A DNA stretch of 22,716 nucleotides from Chara braunii. Lineage: Eukaryota; Streptophyta; Charophyceae; Charales; Characeae. A program made the position numbers and the translations under genes. The stretch's first letter is position 1, and each line of letters begins with the position of its first letter. The stretch lies in the NCBI GenBank assembly GCA_003427395.1, contig BFEA01001004.1:139631-162346 (forward strand). Reading direction: 5' to 3'. Below the pieces are notes generated by a model. The model searched no databases. It was not told the DNA's origin and was given only the letters and a program-made list of their open reading frames with translations. This document shows, one piece after another, positions 8,792-17,639 of the stretch.

Positions 8792-10469
8792 TGTCGAGCA
8801 CATCGATCACGCGCCGCAGCAGGGCAGTGCGGGACCCTCCCGGCCGCGTCACGCAGGAGTTGGTTAAAATATTTGTCGCAAATATACATGAGGAGCTTCC
8901 GCAAGCCGCTCCGGCCGAGTGCGTCAGCCATACCTCTCGCGAGCCCCTACAACAGCATAGGGCCTACGCGAGGCACGACTTACCTCCACCTTACGGGAGC
9001 TGTCACCTTCCTTCGGTGGGTGTATCTCCGCCGAGCTACCAGTCCACAGTACGAAAGCTAATCAGTTGCAATCGCAGAGGTGGACCAGCCGAGGGCGTTT
9101 CTCGTTCGCTGTAGCATATGGGGGTACGCGCGGTAGTACGCCTCTATCAGACCCGCACGCGAACCGACATCTTGGGGGGCTGAAGTCCCAAACCCGGTCC
9201 GTCGTCGGTCGACTAGGACGCATCCCACACACCACGTGCACACCTACGAAACGACACAATACAAACAACGCGACAACGCTCCTAGTCCCTCAGTGACCAT
9301 CCCATATCTCTCAGGTGCGGAAATCGGATAGGCGTCGTGCGCGAGGCTTAGTTAAAAACCGCGCGGACGCAGGGCTATCTCATATCGATTCGCAATGCAA
9401 GCGTGCGCAAGCAGTGACTGTTGCAATGATGACGTACTATGTAGTTCCCAAAATCGTGCGGTTCTCGTTAATCTCGAGGGTCGCATTCGACACTCAAGTG
9501 TCGGCTGACACGCGCCTTGAGGGTTAATCTCTCGACGCTGGACAACCGCCAAGCGCGGTTGAAGACCACACACCCTCTTTTGCACTTTGTGCAGAGTGGG
9601 GCAAATAGGCTCTGCACGGGGGCAGATTTCTTCCCTGCAGAGTCTAGGGCTTGGGATGTCCTGGACAAGGACCTTGAATCCCGGCCTAGGACCAACGTCC
9701 GACCATGAAAATCTCTAAGAAGCAAAGGATAAAAGGGGATCTCCCTTTTTCTCTCAAGCCATAATCTGGCTAGCCCTTGCGCACGATCACAATAAGCTGC
9801 GCGCATGCCCAAGACACATATAAATATACACATAAGGGTTAGTTATATAGGACGATCACTCCAACTATATATGTATGTAATCATAGGCAATCACATCCAG
9901 AGTCCGAATCACAAATGCACCTGCAATCATATCAAAGATTCATCCAGAACTCCACGCACTACACAGGGTCAACTTCCACCATTCCTTACACTCATACCCC
10001 TTGCTTTAGCCATATAAGCCTCACTCGTGCAACTCTTAAATAAATACTCAGTATTTTTGTTGGGTGGTCATTCAATAAAGTCCGGGTGAAAACACAACAA
10101 AACAGTTCAATCACAAGGCTAAAGCCTTTAGGTTGAGTGACATGAGTGCATTGGAATTATATCGTAAACCGACGAATCGGCAACCGACCTGTTATCAATG
10201 ATAACAGAAGATGACCCTCAAGGGATCAAGCTGAATCTAGTCCGGATCTTGAATCAAACGACCAAAAGGACCTGTAACACATGACAGGTTAATGCCCCAA
10301 GCTAAACCTATAAGTCCATGGAGAAAAATCTCCATATCATGATTTTTACCCAAATCATCCTAGTTAACTATATCGAAGCCTACCTCTAAGCAATATGGCA
10401 GAATCTCCCCCATACAAAGTGGACTATCAAAAATCGTCACCTGTCAAAATATAATCTATCTCTTTTAAA

Positions 10470-11040
10470 CTAAGAAAATTTCGGCAGCACTTCCCGTAGG
10501 AAAAATGTCTTTCCAGAATTTATACAAGTCCATATATGAAAGCAGAAATAATTTCTAACTCTGGAAAGTCAAATTTTGCCTAACTCCCTGAATTAGTAGA
10601 AATTTGGGCAGCACTCTCTTTAGAAAGGGAGATTTCCCAGATTTATACTAAGTCAGATATGTACTCAAAAGACAACTCGAGCTTCAACTTAGACAAGATT
10701 TAACTTACTCCTTAGTTTTGCAGAAATTTCGGCAGCACTCCCTTTCGAAAAGTGTTATTTCAAAATTTATACAAAGCTAAGTCCAGAATTTGAGAATAAC
10801 TTTGACTTCTCAAAGTTCGATTTTATCTAACTCCTTGAATCAGTAAAAATTTGGGCAGCACTCCCTTTAGAAAGAGAGACTTTCCAAATTTTTACTAAGT
10901 CAAATATAAAGAAAAGACAAGTTGGACTTTGACAAGTCAACAATTAACTAACTCCTTGGATTTGTAGAAATTTCGGCAGCGCTTCCTGTAGAGAAAGTAG
11001 CTTGCCAAGATTTCTACAAAGCCAAGTACAAAAACTGATC
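10470..11040 (-). repeat. Five ~123-bp tandem repeats in left LTR
   Basis: The core AAATTT(C/G)GGCAGC recurs with GGCAGC at 10483, 10607, 10731, 10854 and 10975 (spacing 121-124). Units alternate between TTTCGGCAGC and TTTGGGCAGC. A small hairpin follows the core; the best form, CTCCCTT/AAGGGAG, is in the right copy. On the minus strand units 1-3 carry GTATAAAT-type boxes (10517-10524, 10641-10648, 10765-10772). Units 4 and 5 have decayed versions. Confidence 0.9.
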
Positions 11041-11353
11041 CCAGAAAATGCGAGAATTGATCTAAGTAAAAAACTCTTATCTCAGAAAATGCGGGAATTG
11101 AAACCAACTCCTATAGCTCTAGCACATGGCGAGCGACTAAAGCAACTACCTATCAAACTGAAACTCAGACCAAGTAGTAACCTCACTCAGCCACATGCAG
11201 GCCAAACCATAGAGGTAAGTACTCTCACCATCCCATAGTTCATCTGGACAGACGATAGTTCATAATCTTTCAGTAACTTAACCCCCTATACCCAGCTTAC
11301 ATAAGGCACAAGGTCAGGTCACCCTTGCGTTCCAGCATATGCGAGGCTTTGAG

Positions 11354-11384
11354 CCAGACCCTCTGAACTTACAGAATGATCTAA
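11354..11384 (-). repeat. Conserved-loop hairpin L1
   Basis: Arms AGACC and the TGATCT region around TCTGAACTTACAGAA. Weak in this copy; the right-LTR counterpart at 22613-22643 (TAGACC / TGATCTA) pairs better. Confidence 0.55.
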
Positions 11385-11435
11385 CTCTCTGCCTGATCCA
11401 TTTCTCTCTGATCCAATATGTGCGTGACATTGGGC

Positions 11436-11463
11436 TAGATCACCTGAACTTACAGAACAATCT
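11436..11463 (-). repeat. Conserved-loop hairpin L2
   Basis: + arms AGATCA and CAATCT. Only four pairs form on +, but in minus-strand RNA AGAUUG/UGAUCU gives four Watson-Crick pairs plus tandem U-G and G-U next to the loop. Confidence 0.7.
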
Positions 11464-11507
11464 CCCCTTTGTCAGGTTCATTTTCTCAGAATAAAAGCAG
11501 GAAGAGA

Positions 11508-11538
11508 CTGAGTCACCTAAACTTATAGAATGACTCAG
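11508..11538 (-). repeat. Conserved-loop hairpin L3
   Basis: CTGAGTCA (11508-11515) and TGACTCAG (11531-11538) form a perfect 8-bp stem around CCTAAACTTATAGAA. A bulged A then allows AGA/TCT to extend it. Confidence 0.9.
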
Positions 11539-11590
11539 ATCTCCTCGTTCAGAACCAGATAAACAGAGGAAAACCCAAAATAAACAAGGC

Positions 11591-11626
11591 GACCAAGGCA
11601 GATGAACTTACAGAATGTACTTGGTC
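11591..11626 (-). repeat. Conserved-loop hairpin L4
   Basis: GACCAAG and CTTGGTC form a 7-bp stem, then an asymmetric internal loop and CA/TG closing GATGAACTTACAGAA. Confidence 0.8.
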
Positions 11627-11668
11627 CCTGAAAAGTCAACCATAGTCAGCCCTCACAAGTCAGAGCAG

Positions 11669-11699
11669 TCAGGCCACTTAAACTTATAGAACACCCTGA
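11669..11699 (-). repeat. Conserved-loop hairpin L5
   Basis: TCAGG/CCTGA outer stem around CTTAAACTTATAGAA. The two loop-proximal positions pair only as U-G and G-U on the minus strand. Confidence 0.75.
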
Positions 11700-11713
11700 T
11701 CCTTTATGAGCAA

Positions 11714-11744
11714 TCAGACCCCCTAAACTTATAGAAGGGTCTGA
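11714..11744 (-). repeat. Conserved-loop hairpin L6
   Basis: TCAGACCC (11714-11721) and GGGTCTGA (11737-11744), perfect 8-bp stem around CCTAAACTTATAGAA. Confidence 0.9.
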
Positions 11745-13930
11745 CGCTCCATACAAACCAAAATAAACAAAGCACTGAGTCTCCCCAAACTTATGAAGAC
11801 CGCCCAGCCTTAGTGACCCAGTCAACCATCATGCACATTAGTCCGCCATCCTGCCTTCCCAGATGTTGTTTCTTTTAACAGTCTGATTTCATTCAATCAA
11901 CAAAGTTGAAACTGAACTTGAGCAAGCATTCTTTTACTTAGTCTGATTCAGTGTCCTGAAAGTCAAACAAAAGTCAAAGTAAGGCTGCACACCATATACT
12001 CAGTCAAAGATGCAATGGGAAATACAGGTAGAGGCTATAACTGGGTTTATAGAGGGAAAGCAATGGTTACCTTACAATTCCCTGTCTCCAGAACGCCTCT
12101 TGAGTTCCGGCAGGGCTCCCGCAATCGGTGGGCTGACTCCCCACAGAGTCTTTCTGCGGATTACGGGTTGCAATCCTGCCTGCCGCCTTCCTCTCAGATC
12201 AGGATTAGACTTAGAGTCAAAAAAGGATAGAATGAGGGGTTTCAGACGCTCGAGATACAAGAGGGGGACAATTCAACTCCCAGGAGAGGGCCTTGTTGCC
12301 TTGACTCGCCTGAGGGCCCCGCAATGGCGGCCAAAACGCACAACAACTTGGTCGTCAGAAGTCAAATCCCCGACTGTTCACTTCCTAACGACCCTCCCAA
12401 TTGCAACAACAACCTCCCCCTTGACCGCCGTACTCTTTTTTCTAACTGAGTTGTAGCCATGCAACTTAGTAAGTTTGTATTCAATCAGCGCACATGCCTA
12501 TGCTCTTCTCGAACGAGCTACTAGTATCGGTCAAAGACTGCAGGCACGACAAGTGGCAAGCAGTCGCCGAGGCGAAACGCACCCGGAGACGCGATCAGGC
12601 CGGCTATGCACAGCAACAGCGTGCTCCAGCTTGGTACCGTGGTAGTGCACAAGGCCAAACACAACGTGCCACCTTGCTGTACTCAGCAATGTGCAATGTG
12701 AAACACAACGGACACAGCAATTGCCACGACTGCAACTACCAACAACAACTCGTTGGAAGGCCCAGCAGTCAGCACCTGATCTTCGCAGCTGGGCTCAAAT
12801 ACACAGCAAAACGGTTACCCTCGACAGCAGCAGTCTGAGGCCAGTTCACCAACAAAAAATGGCCATGCACCTTCTCGAAGTAAGGTCGGCAGTCCCTCTC
12901 TAACTCCCCTGCTCCTCCTTCCACTGCTTACTCGTTGGCACTTTCATCAAGGGGCAGGGCGATCGTAGTGGAAACAACGACAAAGCTCCACGAACATCGC
13001 GACGAAGACTACGAAGCAGAGCAGCATGCTGATCCCGAATAGGGGTACATGGATTGTTCCACCACTCACCACCTGCGTCAGATGAGAACGAATCTTCCGC
13101 TAAACCATTGAAAAACCCACACCAGCTCCACTATGTTCTTCCCTGCTCAAAGGCCACGACTGAGAGTGCACCTTTCGCTAAGAGATGGTTGGGTGCATCT
13201 TCCGAAGGAAGCGATTTTCACGACGAGCAGGGTCGAGGTCAGGATGACAAATATCGCCTGGGTCTCGATGCTGACCACGAGCAACAGCAGCCCGGCCCCC
13301 GATTTGCACGCAGTCTGGCACCGTAACGCGACCTTTGGCTCACCCCAACGCTGCAGCGAGTAGGAGGGCGCGGGCCCCGCTGCGAAGTCTGTAGCGTAAG
13401 CCCAAGTGATGCGGGTCCCGTGGGAACAGCCACTGGGACAGGCTTGGGCCGCACAGTCAAACAGTGCGGCAGCATCCCACAGGTGGCCCAAAAAAATAAC
13501 CCCGCCCAGGCATATTTCATCATCTTGCGGGCCCTGGCGGGTACGCTCACACTCAAACCTCTCTAAGTTGATCGTGGGTGGCAGACGGTGCACCTGCAAA
13601 AGGGGGTTCGCTGCTCAGGTTTATTCCGTCTCGTGGGCAAAACTCGCCCGCCGGCTCGCATGCACGTTGAACACCTCGGCCCGTCTTTTCATGATGGGCA
13701 GGATAGGGGAATTTTGCCGGCCTTCCGAATGCACGGAGGTTCGTAAACCAACCAAAAGGAGGCTCGTGCTCAAGGTCTTTGACCGTCGTGTTGACTCCCT
13801 AATCTGGGGTCGCGCCTGAGTCGATAGGTACTAAAGCAAAAATAATAGCATGGCAGAATTTAAGTTACTCGGGACTTTTGATCGTCAAGATATGACGAAC
13901 GGGGAAAACAAAAATGTTAGCTCCGTCCTA

Positions 13931-14012
13931 ACGCCGCCGACGGCAAAACCAAGGGGGATGGCCCCGCCTTCACGCCACCGATAACAAAACCAAGGGGGAT
14001 AGCCCCGCCAGG
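13931..14012. repeat. 41-bp tandem duplication
   Basis: Two 41-bp units, both containing CAAAACCAAGGGGGAT and CCCCGCC, start at 13931 and 13972. Confidence 0.9.
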
Positions 14013-15050
14013 CCCTCAACCCCTCGTCCTTTTTGCGCCACTCCGATATTCCGCGTTGTCGCTGCTCGTCCTCGATCCCTGAATCTCCCTGATGAAAGTC
14101 TGATGCCGTAACCAACAACGCTAGGCCCAAGTTTGGGTTTGCCCGGACGGACGTCTAAATAAAACGGGCACAGTGCAACGCACTGGCCTCCCGAAACGCT
14201 CTCAGAAGTCACATTGTTGCCGATGTCGTCCGCCGTACGTACGCCCAGGTCACAGGCAAGCACCCCAATCAACAAGACATAATTTTTTTAGTCCCTATTT
14301 AATCAGAAGGAAGAAATTTTATGGTCGGCGATCACGCCGACTCTCTAGCCATCAACAAACAAAGAGGATCACGCGCGCCTCAAATTCACGTGCCCACACA
14401 CTCTCTGTTCTAGTTAACCATCCAGTCAGTGTAAATCACAAACGCAGTCGCGCCTAGCGCGGTATACTTAAGCTTTAGACTAAACTTATTTTATGCCGCT
14501 TGCAAAAACCCGGGCGGATACCCTTGTAAGGGTATTCGCGCCGACAACTTACCGGACCATATTAGCGACGTCCCCGTCGCTTCGCCAAATCAGAAGCTAT
14601 AAATTCATCCACACTCCAAATGCTGACGAGAAAGGAGTCAATCCGATTAGCCGACAGACACAGGGTAGAGCCCTCCATCAAACCATGCCTCCACAACTAT
14701 ACGCTGCCAGGTTTTTAACCCGGGCCCTCACCGCCCAAGCATTAGGACGCTGACGGCATAAGTTCCAAAGACCTTCGCAATCGTCCTCTCCCCGGTCCTA
14801 GACAACCTTCGGCTTTTCATTGGGTGTCCCTAGCCCTGGCTAAAACTAGGGATGCGGGCCCTAACCGAGACCTTCGAAGGCACTCTCACCTTCCTTCTCA
14901 GAAAACCTCTCATAATCAAATACACATACGTATATATGTATACTTAACATCCACTCCGCTCTTTCTGCAGTCCAGTACAGAAAGGCTAGGTCTCCATCTT
15001 GGCCCACCATAGCCTGGCTGATTGGACCAGGACTACGACCCACCGCATTG

Positions 15051-15060
15051 TTATTTATAG
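15051..15060 (-). promoter_or_regulatory. TATA-box candidate
   Basis: The minus strand reads CTATAAATAA, a near-ideal plant TATA box. It lies about 575 nt downstream (minus sense) of the PPT-like tract at 15637-15647, a normal U3 distance if the 3' LTR begins there. Position and word are the only evidence. Confidence 0.35.
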
Positions 15061-15634
15061 CGGCAGTACCCTCGTTGGTTATGCAACGATAGGTTTTTCT
15101 CCTGATAAGCATTCAATCAGGATTCCCCCAAAATTCTCAACCTTCACTATCCCATGGAGTAATTTCCCTGGGACGGGCAACTCCCCTTAAACTTTTACTC
15201 CGCGGTCCCGCAGCCAGGTTGCGCCGGCTAGCAGCCAACCTCTGGGGCTACGCCCTAGAGGTACTAACCCGTACCGTTTAGCTTGGTATTTTTTAATATG
15301 TCCCAGAACTAGCACAGGTGGTTAGACGGAGCGTCCTAAAACAAAATTACGGGCCAACTGCGCGATTACGTAGGGGTCTGAAGGCATTTACCAACCCTCC
15401 CACAAAAGGCATGGCATCCTTCGCACGCTCACAAACAAAATCACCGCTAGGTCCACAAGGTCGTGACCCCTGGCTTGATCAGAGTCAACAGTCACCCATC
15501 CTGATACATCTCTCGCCCTGCACTCATTGCGACCTTCTCAAACATTCCAAGCAAATGTGGCCCTTTTCGTCAGACTTTATCACTCATCAGACAATTTACC
15601 ATGCCATAAAGGTGAGTCTTCCAACAATAAAACC

Positions 15635-15775
15635 ATCCCCTTTTCCAAAAATCCAAGGGGGTCTCATCATAGAACAAAACATCCCCTCCTCTAAAAATTC
15701 GAGAGGGTCTCATTATAACACATACCACCCCTTCTCCAAAAATCAAGGGGGTCTCATCATAAAACAAAACATCAC
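15635..15775 (-). repeat. ~46-bp tandem repeats with PPT-like tracts
   Basis: Three units begin near 15635, 15681 and 15726. Each has (A)TCCCCTTTTCC or a variant, AAAAATC, GGGGGTCTCATCAT and often AACAAAAC. On the minus strand each unit has a G/A-rich run followed by TG (for example GGAAAAGGGGA then TGG), and C-runs that can pair with G-runs. The array makes a repetitive 65-codon minus ORF that is not a gene. Confidence 0.85.
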
Positions 15776-16662
15776 TAAGAGACCATCTTATGGGTCCTCG
15801 TCACAATTTAAGCAATCAACAACCGGCATGGTCAAGCACCCGAGTCTCAAAGACTCATAAATCCTCTAAAAGTCCTTACAACCTTTCACAAACGGACTGC
15901 ACTTCCTCCCCTTATACTCTGCCCCATTAACTGCCCGTGAGCAGGTCGCATGAGTATACCGGGGTGTAGGCAGCTTTACATATCACACATTCACACATCT
16001 TTCACGCAAAGCCAACATTCATGAGGATAAAGCCACACAAGTGAGAGTGATAGTGATCGTCACAAAACCAAGCCTCATAGGGTCTCAACCCAATATGTAC
16101 ACCACGATAAAATGTCTCTCTCAAGAACACCATAGGTACCCCGCCCTCACGTCCCACTCTGTTGAGTAACCCATGTCTCGAACACACGAGTACCTCAGAA
16201 TATACCCCAAACATACACAAAAGCTCAAATCACGCAATCTATCCCAACTGTACACACCAACACATCACCCATTTGGGCACAACCACTTAAATCACACCAA
16301 AAAAGGAAACAAACGATTCGTCTAGTACTGCAATCTACATATGTACAAACGGACAAACTAGTCACGACTACACCTAACTGTGCACAAGAAGCTTTGATTC
16401 TGCTGACGTATAGGCAAACCAGTCCCTAATCACTTATCTCAGTGACTCCTAGCTTCACCTATATGGCTGAGCTTTACTCCTGTCTACATCCCAAGTTACT
16501 TTATCGGACCATTATTGCGAGAGTTCCCCTCCAATCTGTTTTCCCTCTCCCACAATCAACTCCCAGTTGTCTAAGTCGTCTGGACTCAATGCCTCTACTT
16601 TCAGCTGAGCCTAGACTATATCGCGCTGATCGCGCCCCTTTCCCTATCGTTCCTCTCCTTTT
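15776..16662. other. Non-coding 3' part of element 3 internal region
   Basis: Downstream of the gag stop on the minus strand a short coding-like tail (SPDDLDNWELIVGEG, near 16600-16560) is readable in another frame between stops. No protease DTGA-type motif, RT or integrase follows. The rest shows nothing recognisable. Confidence 0.55.
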
Positions 16663-17553
16663 CTATTTTCGGGCTTGTCTTGCTTCCCTACACCTGCGAG
16701 GTGTATGACCGGCCTTCCCACAGTAATTACATACTACCTTCGACCGCCAGTCTCGTATCCTCTTCTTTCTGCGCTCCTTTCTACTTCCTCTTTCCATCAC
16801 ACTTCTCTGCGACTCTTGTAGCGCAGGGGAAGAAGATGGTCCTGTCGATCGAGCCTCTGATGACCAGGGAGGTTCATACTCCTCTTTTTCTTCAACTACC
16901 CTCTTGCCTTCACCTCTCTTCTCACAGTGCCTCAACTTCTTTTTCTTCCTCGCCTCGCGCAGAATATAGCAGAGACGCTGGTCAAAATCTCCTTTTATAA
17001 AGTTTTCTCGTATCTTATCCCATATAAGTCTTCCTTTTGTCCCACGGATCAAGTCTCGCTGCTCTGCACCCGTAAAACTCATAAGGAAGACAAAACAGTT
17101 GCCATGCTCTGACAGTGCCCAAACCTTGAGTGAAGCATGCTCATATTCCGCCAGAAACTGCCTTGCTGACACATAATCATACCATTCTATCTTCTCAAGA
17201 TCATCCCTGGTCGATTGCTCTTCACCCAGTCGGTATTTATTCCTCATGTCATTATGGAATCTCCTCCATGATGACTCCGCCTTTCTGATCAATCCACCGA
17301 CTTCCTCCTTCAGATCTACATGGATAAACCTTATGACCTCTTCTAANATCTGCTCCTCATTCCATTCGCGTTGGGACGCCATCTGTTCAACTTTATCGAG
17401 GAAGTCAGAGACATGGCAGCCGTTGAAGAGGTCAATCTCCACTCTGGGTGTGTTCGCTCGCTCCCAATCCCGCATACTAGGCAAATGAGCGGGCTCCTTG
17501 ACCGCATTCTTCTCTCGCAGGCCTTCCATCTCAGGTTCCTTCGATCCCATCAC
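16663..17553 (-). CDS. gag: Gag with CCHC zinc knuckle (3' exon), element 3
   Basis: The protein would coat the element RNA and form the virus-like particle. Reading from ATG 17550-17548, a leader (GSKEPEMEGL) is followed by the capsid-like gag region: VEIDLFNG, FLDKVEQMA, SWRRFHNDMRNKY, YDYVSARQFLAEYEHASLKVW, then a basic, Glu/Arg-rich linker. Near the C-terminus is a knuckle C-X2-C-X4-H-X4-C (CNYCGKAGHTPRRC, 16734-16693), and the frame stops nine residues later. One codon holds the undetermined base 17346. The frame is open leftward into GTG at 17553, directly after a CAG acceptor, so it is probably a 3' exon joined to the frame at 17640-18659. No pol frame follows. Confidence 0.88.
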   Translation of the reverse strand: MMGSKEPEMEGLREKNAVKEPAHLPSMRDWERANTPRVEIDLFNGCHVSDFLDKVEQMASQREWNEEQXLEEVIRFIHVDLKEEVGGLIRKAESSWRRFHNDMRNKYRLGEEQSTRDDLEKIEWYDYVSARQFLAEYEHASLKVWALSEHGNCFVFLMSFTGAEQRDLIRGTKGRLIWDKIRENFIKGDFDQRLCYILREARKKKKLRHCEKRGEGKRVVEEKEEYEPPWSSEARSTGPSSSPALQESQRSVMERGSRKERRKKRIRDWRSKVVCNYCGKAGHTPRRCREARQARK

Positions 17554-17639
17554 CTGTTGAACAAACAACGATTGGTTAACGTCGAGACTCAAGATGAGTC
17601 ACGTATCAAAAAATACAGAACCTATCATACTAAACTTAC
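17554..17639 (-). other. Intron (86 nt) joining upstream ORF to gag
   Basis: The donor is GGG|GTAAGTTT at 17640/17639 and the acceptor is TTTGTTCAACAG| ending at 17554, preceded by T-rich sequence and a TTAAC branch-like word. The insert is AT-richer than both flanks, is not a multiple of 3 and contains an in-frame TGA. Removing it joins ..ASVG to VMGSKEP.. in phase 0. Both consensus sites and frame retention make this convincing, though no transcript is seen. Confidence 0.75.

Larger units (their letters stand above)
8792..11463 (-). mobile_element. 3' LTR of giant gag-only element 3 (left copy, right end unresolved)
   Basis: From TGTCGAG at 8792 this is collinear with the copy starting at 19784: offset 10,992 to about 9790, then 10,920 to about 11,325, and homology still continues at 11,457, where the other copy reaches the window end. 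Sampled 60-nt blocks differ at 1-5 positions. The element is on the minus strand, so the TG at 8792 is the U5 end. The LTR is at least 2.67 kb and may extend much further right. Relative to the other copy it has about 73 extra bp near 9786-9860 and lacks about 340 bp near 11,330. Flanking bases 8787-8791 (ACCGT) are the candidate target-site duplication, whose partner is outside the window. Confidence 0.85.
11354..11800 (-). repeat. Array of conserved-loop hairpins, left LTR
   Basis: Six clear and one degenerate unit share a 15-nt loop (CCTRAACTTAYAGAA on +) at 11362, 11443, 11516, 11601, 11677, 11722 and about 11784. Each is flanked by its own complementary arms, and arm sequences differ between units. 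Spacing is irregular (45-85 bp), so this is not a simple tandem repeat. On the minus strand, the element's sense strand, the loop reads TTCTRTAAGTTYAGG. Confidence 0.85.
11801..15634. other. Unassigned stretch of element 3 (3' UTR or LTR)
   Basis: No recognisable coding domain is present on either strand. Two open frames of about 150 codons (12010-12456 + and 13599-13147 -) show no motif. It lies between the proven part of the 3' LTR and the gag region, so it is either the rest of a very long LTR or non-coding 3' sequence. Local features are a 41-bp duplication (13931-14012) and a TATA-like CTATAAATAA on the minus strand at 15060-15051. Confidence 0.5.

Noticed and set aside
11354-11800. Hammerhead or other small self-cleaving ribozyme
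   Set aside because: The conserved loop lacks CTGATGA/GAAA core words and has only one helix per unit.
12010-12456. 148-codon + ORF as a gene
   Set aside because: No recognisable domain, no splice support, low-complexity C-terminus; likely chance within element sequence.
12820-12826. CTCGACA as the other end of the LTR, a perfect inverse of TGTCGAG
   Set aside because: The adjacent sequence (GCAGCAGTCTG) is not a polypyrimidine/PPT complement, and a 7-nt match is expected by chance in several kb.
13147-13599. 150-codon minus ORF as a gene
   Set aside because: One hydrophobic stretch but no family resemblance; the overlapping + frame is equally open.
17554-17592. Gag start at 17592
   Set aside because: That codon is TTG and lies inside the inferred intron; the first ATG of gag is 17550-17548.
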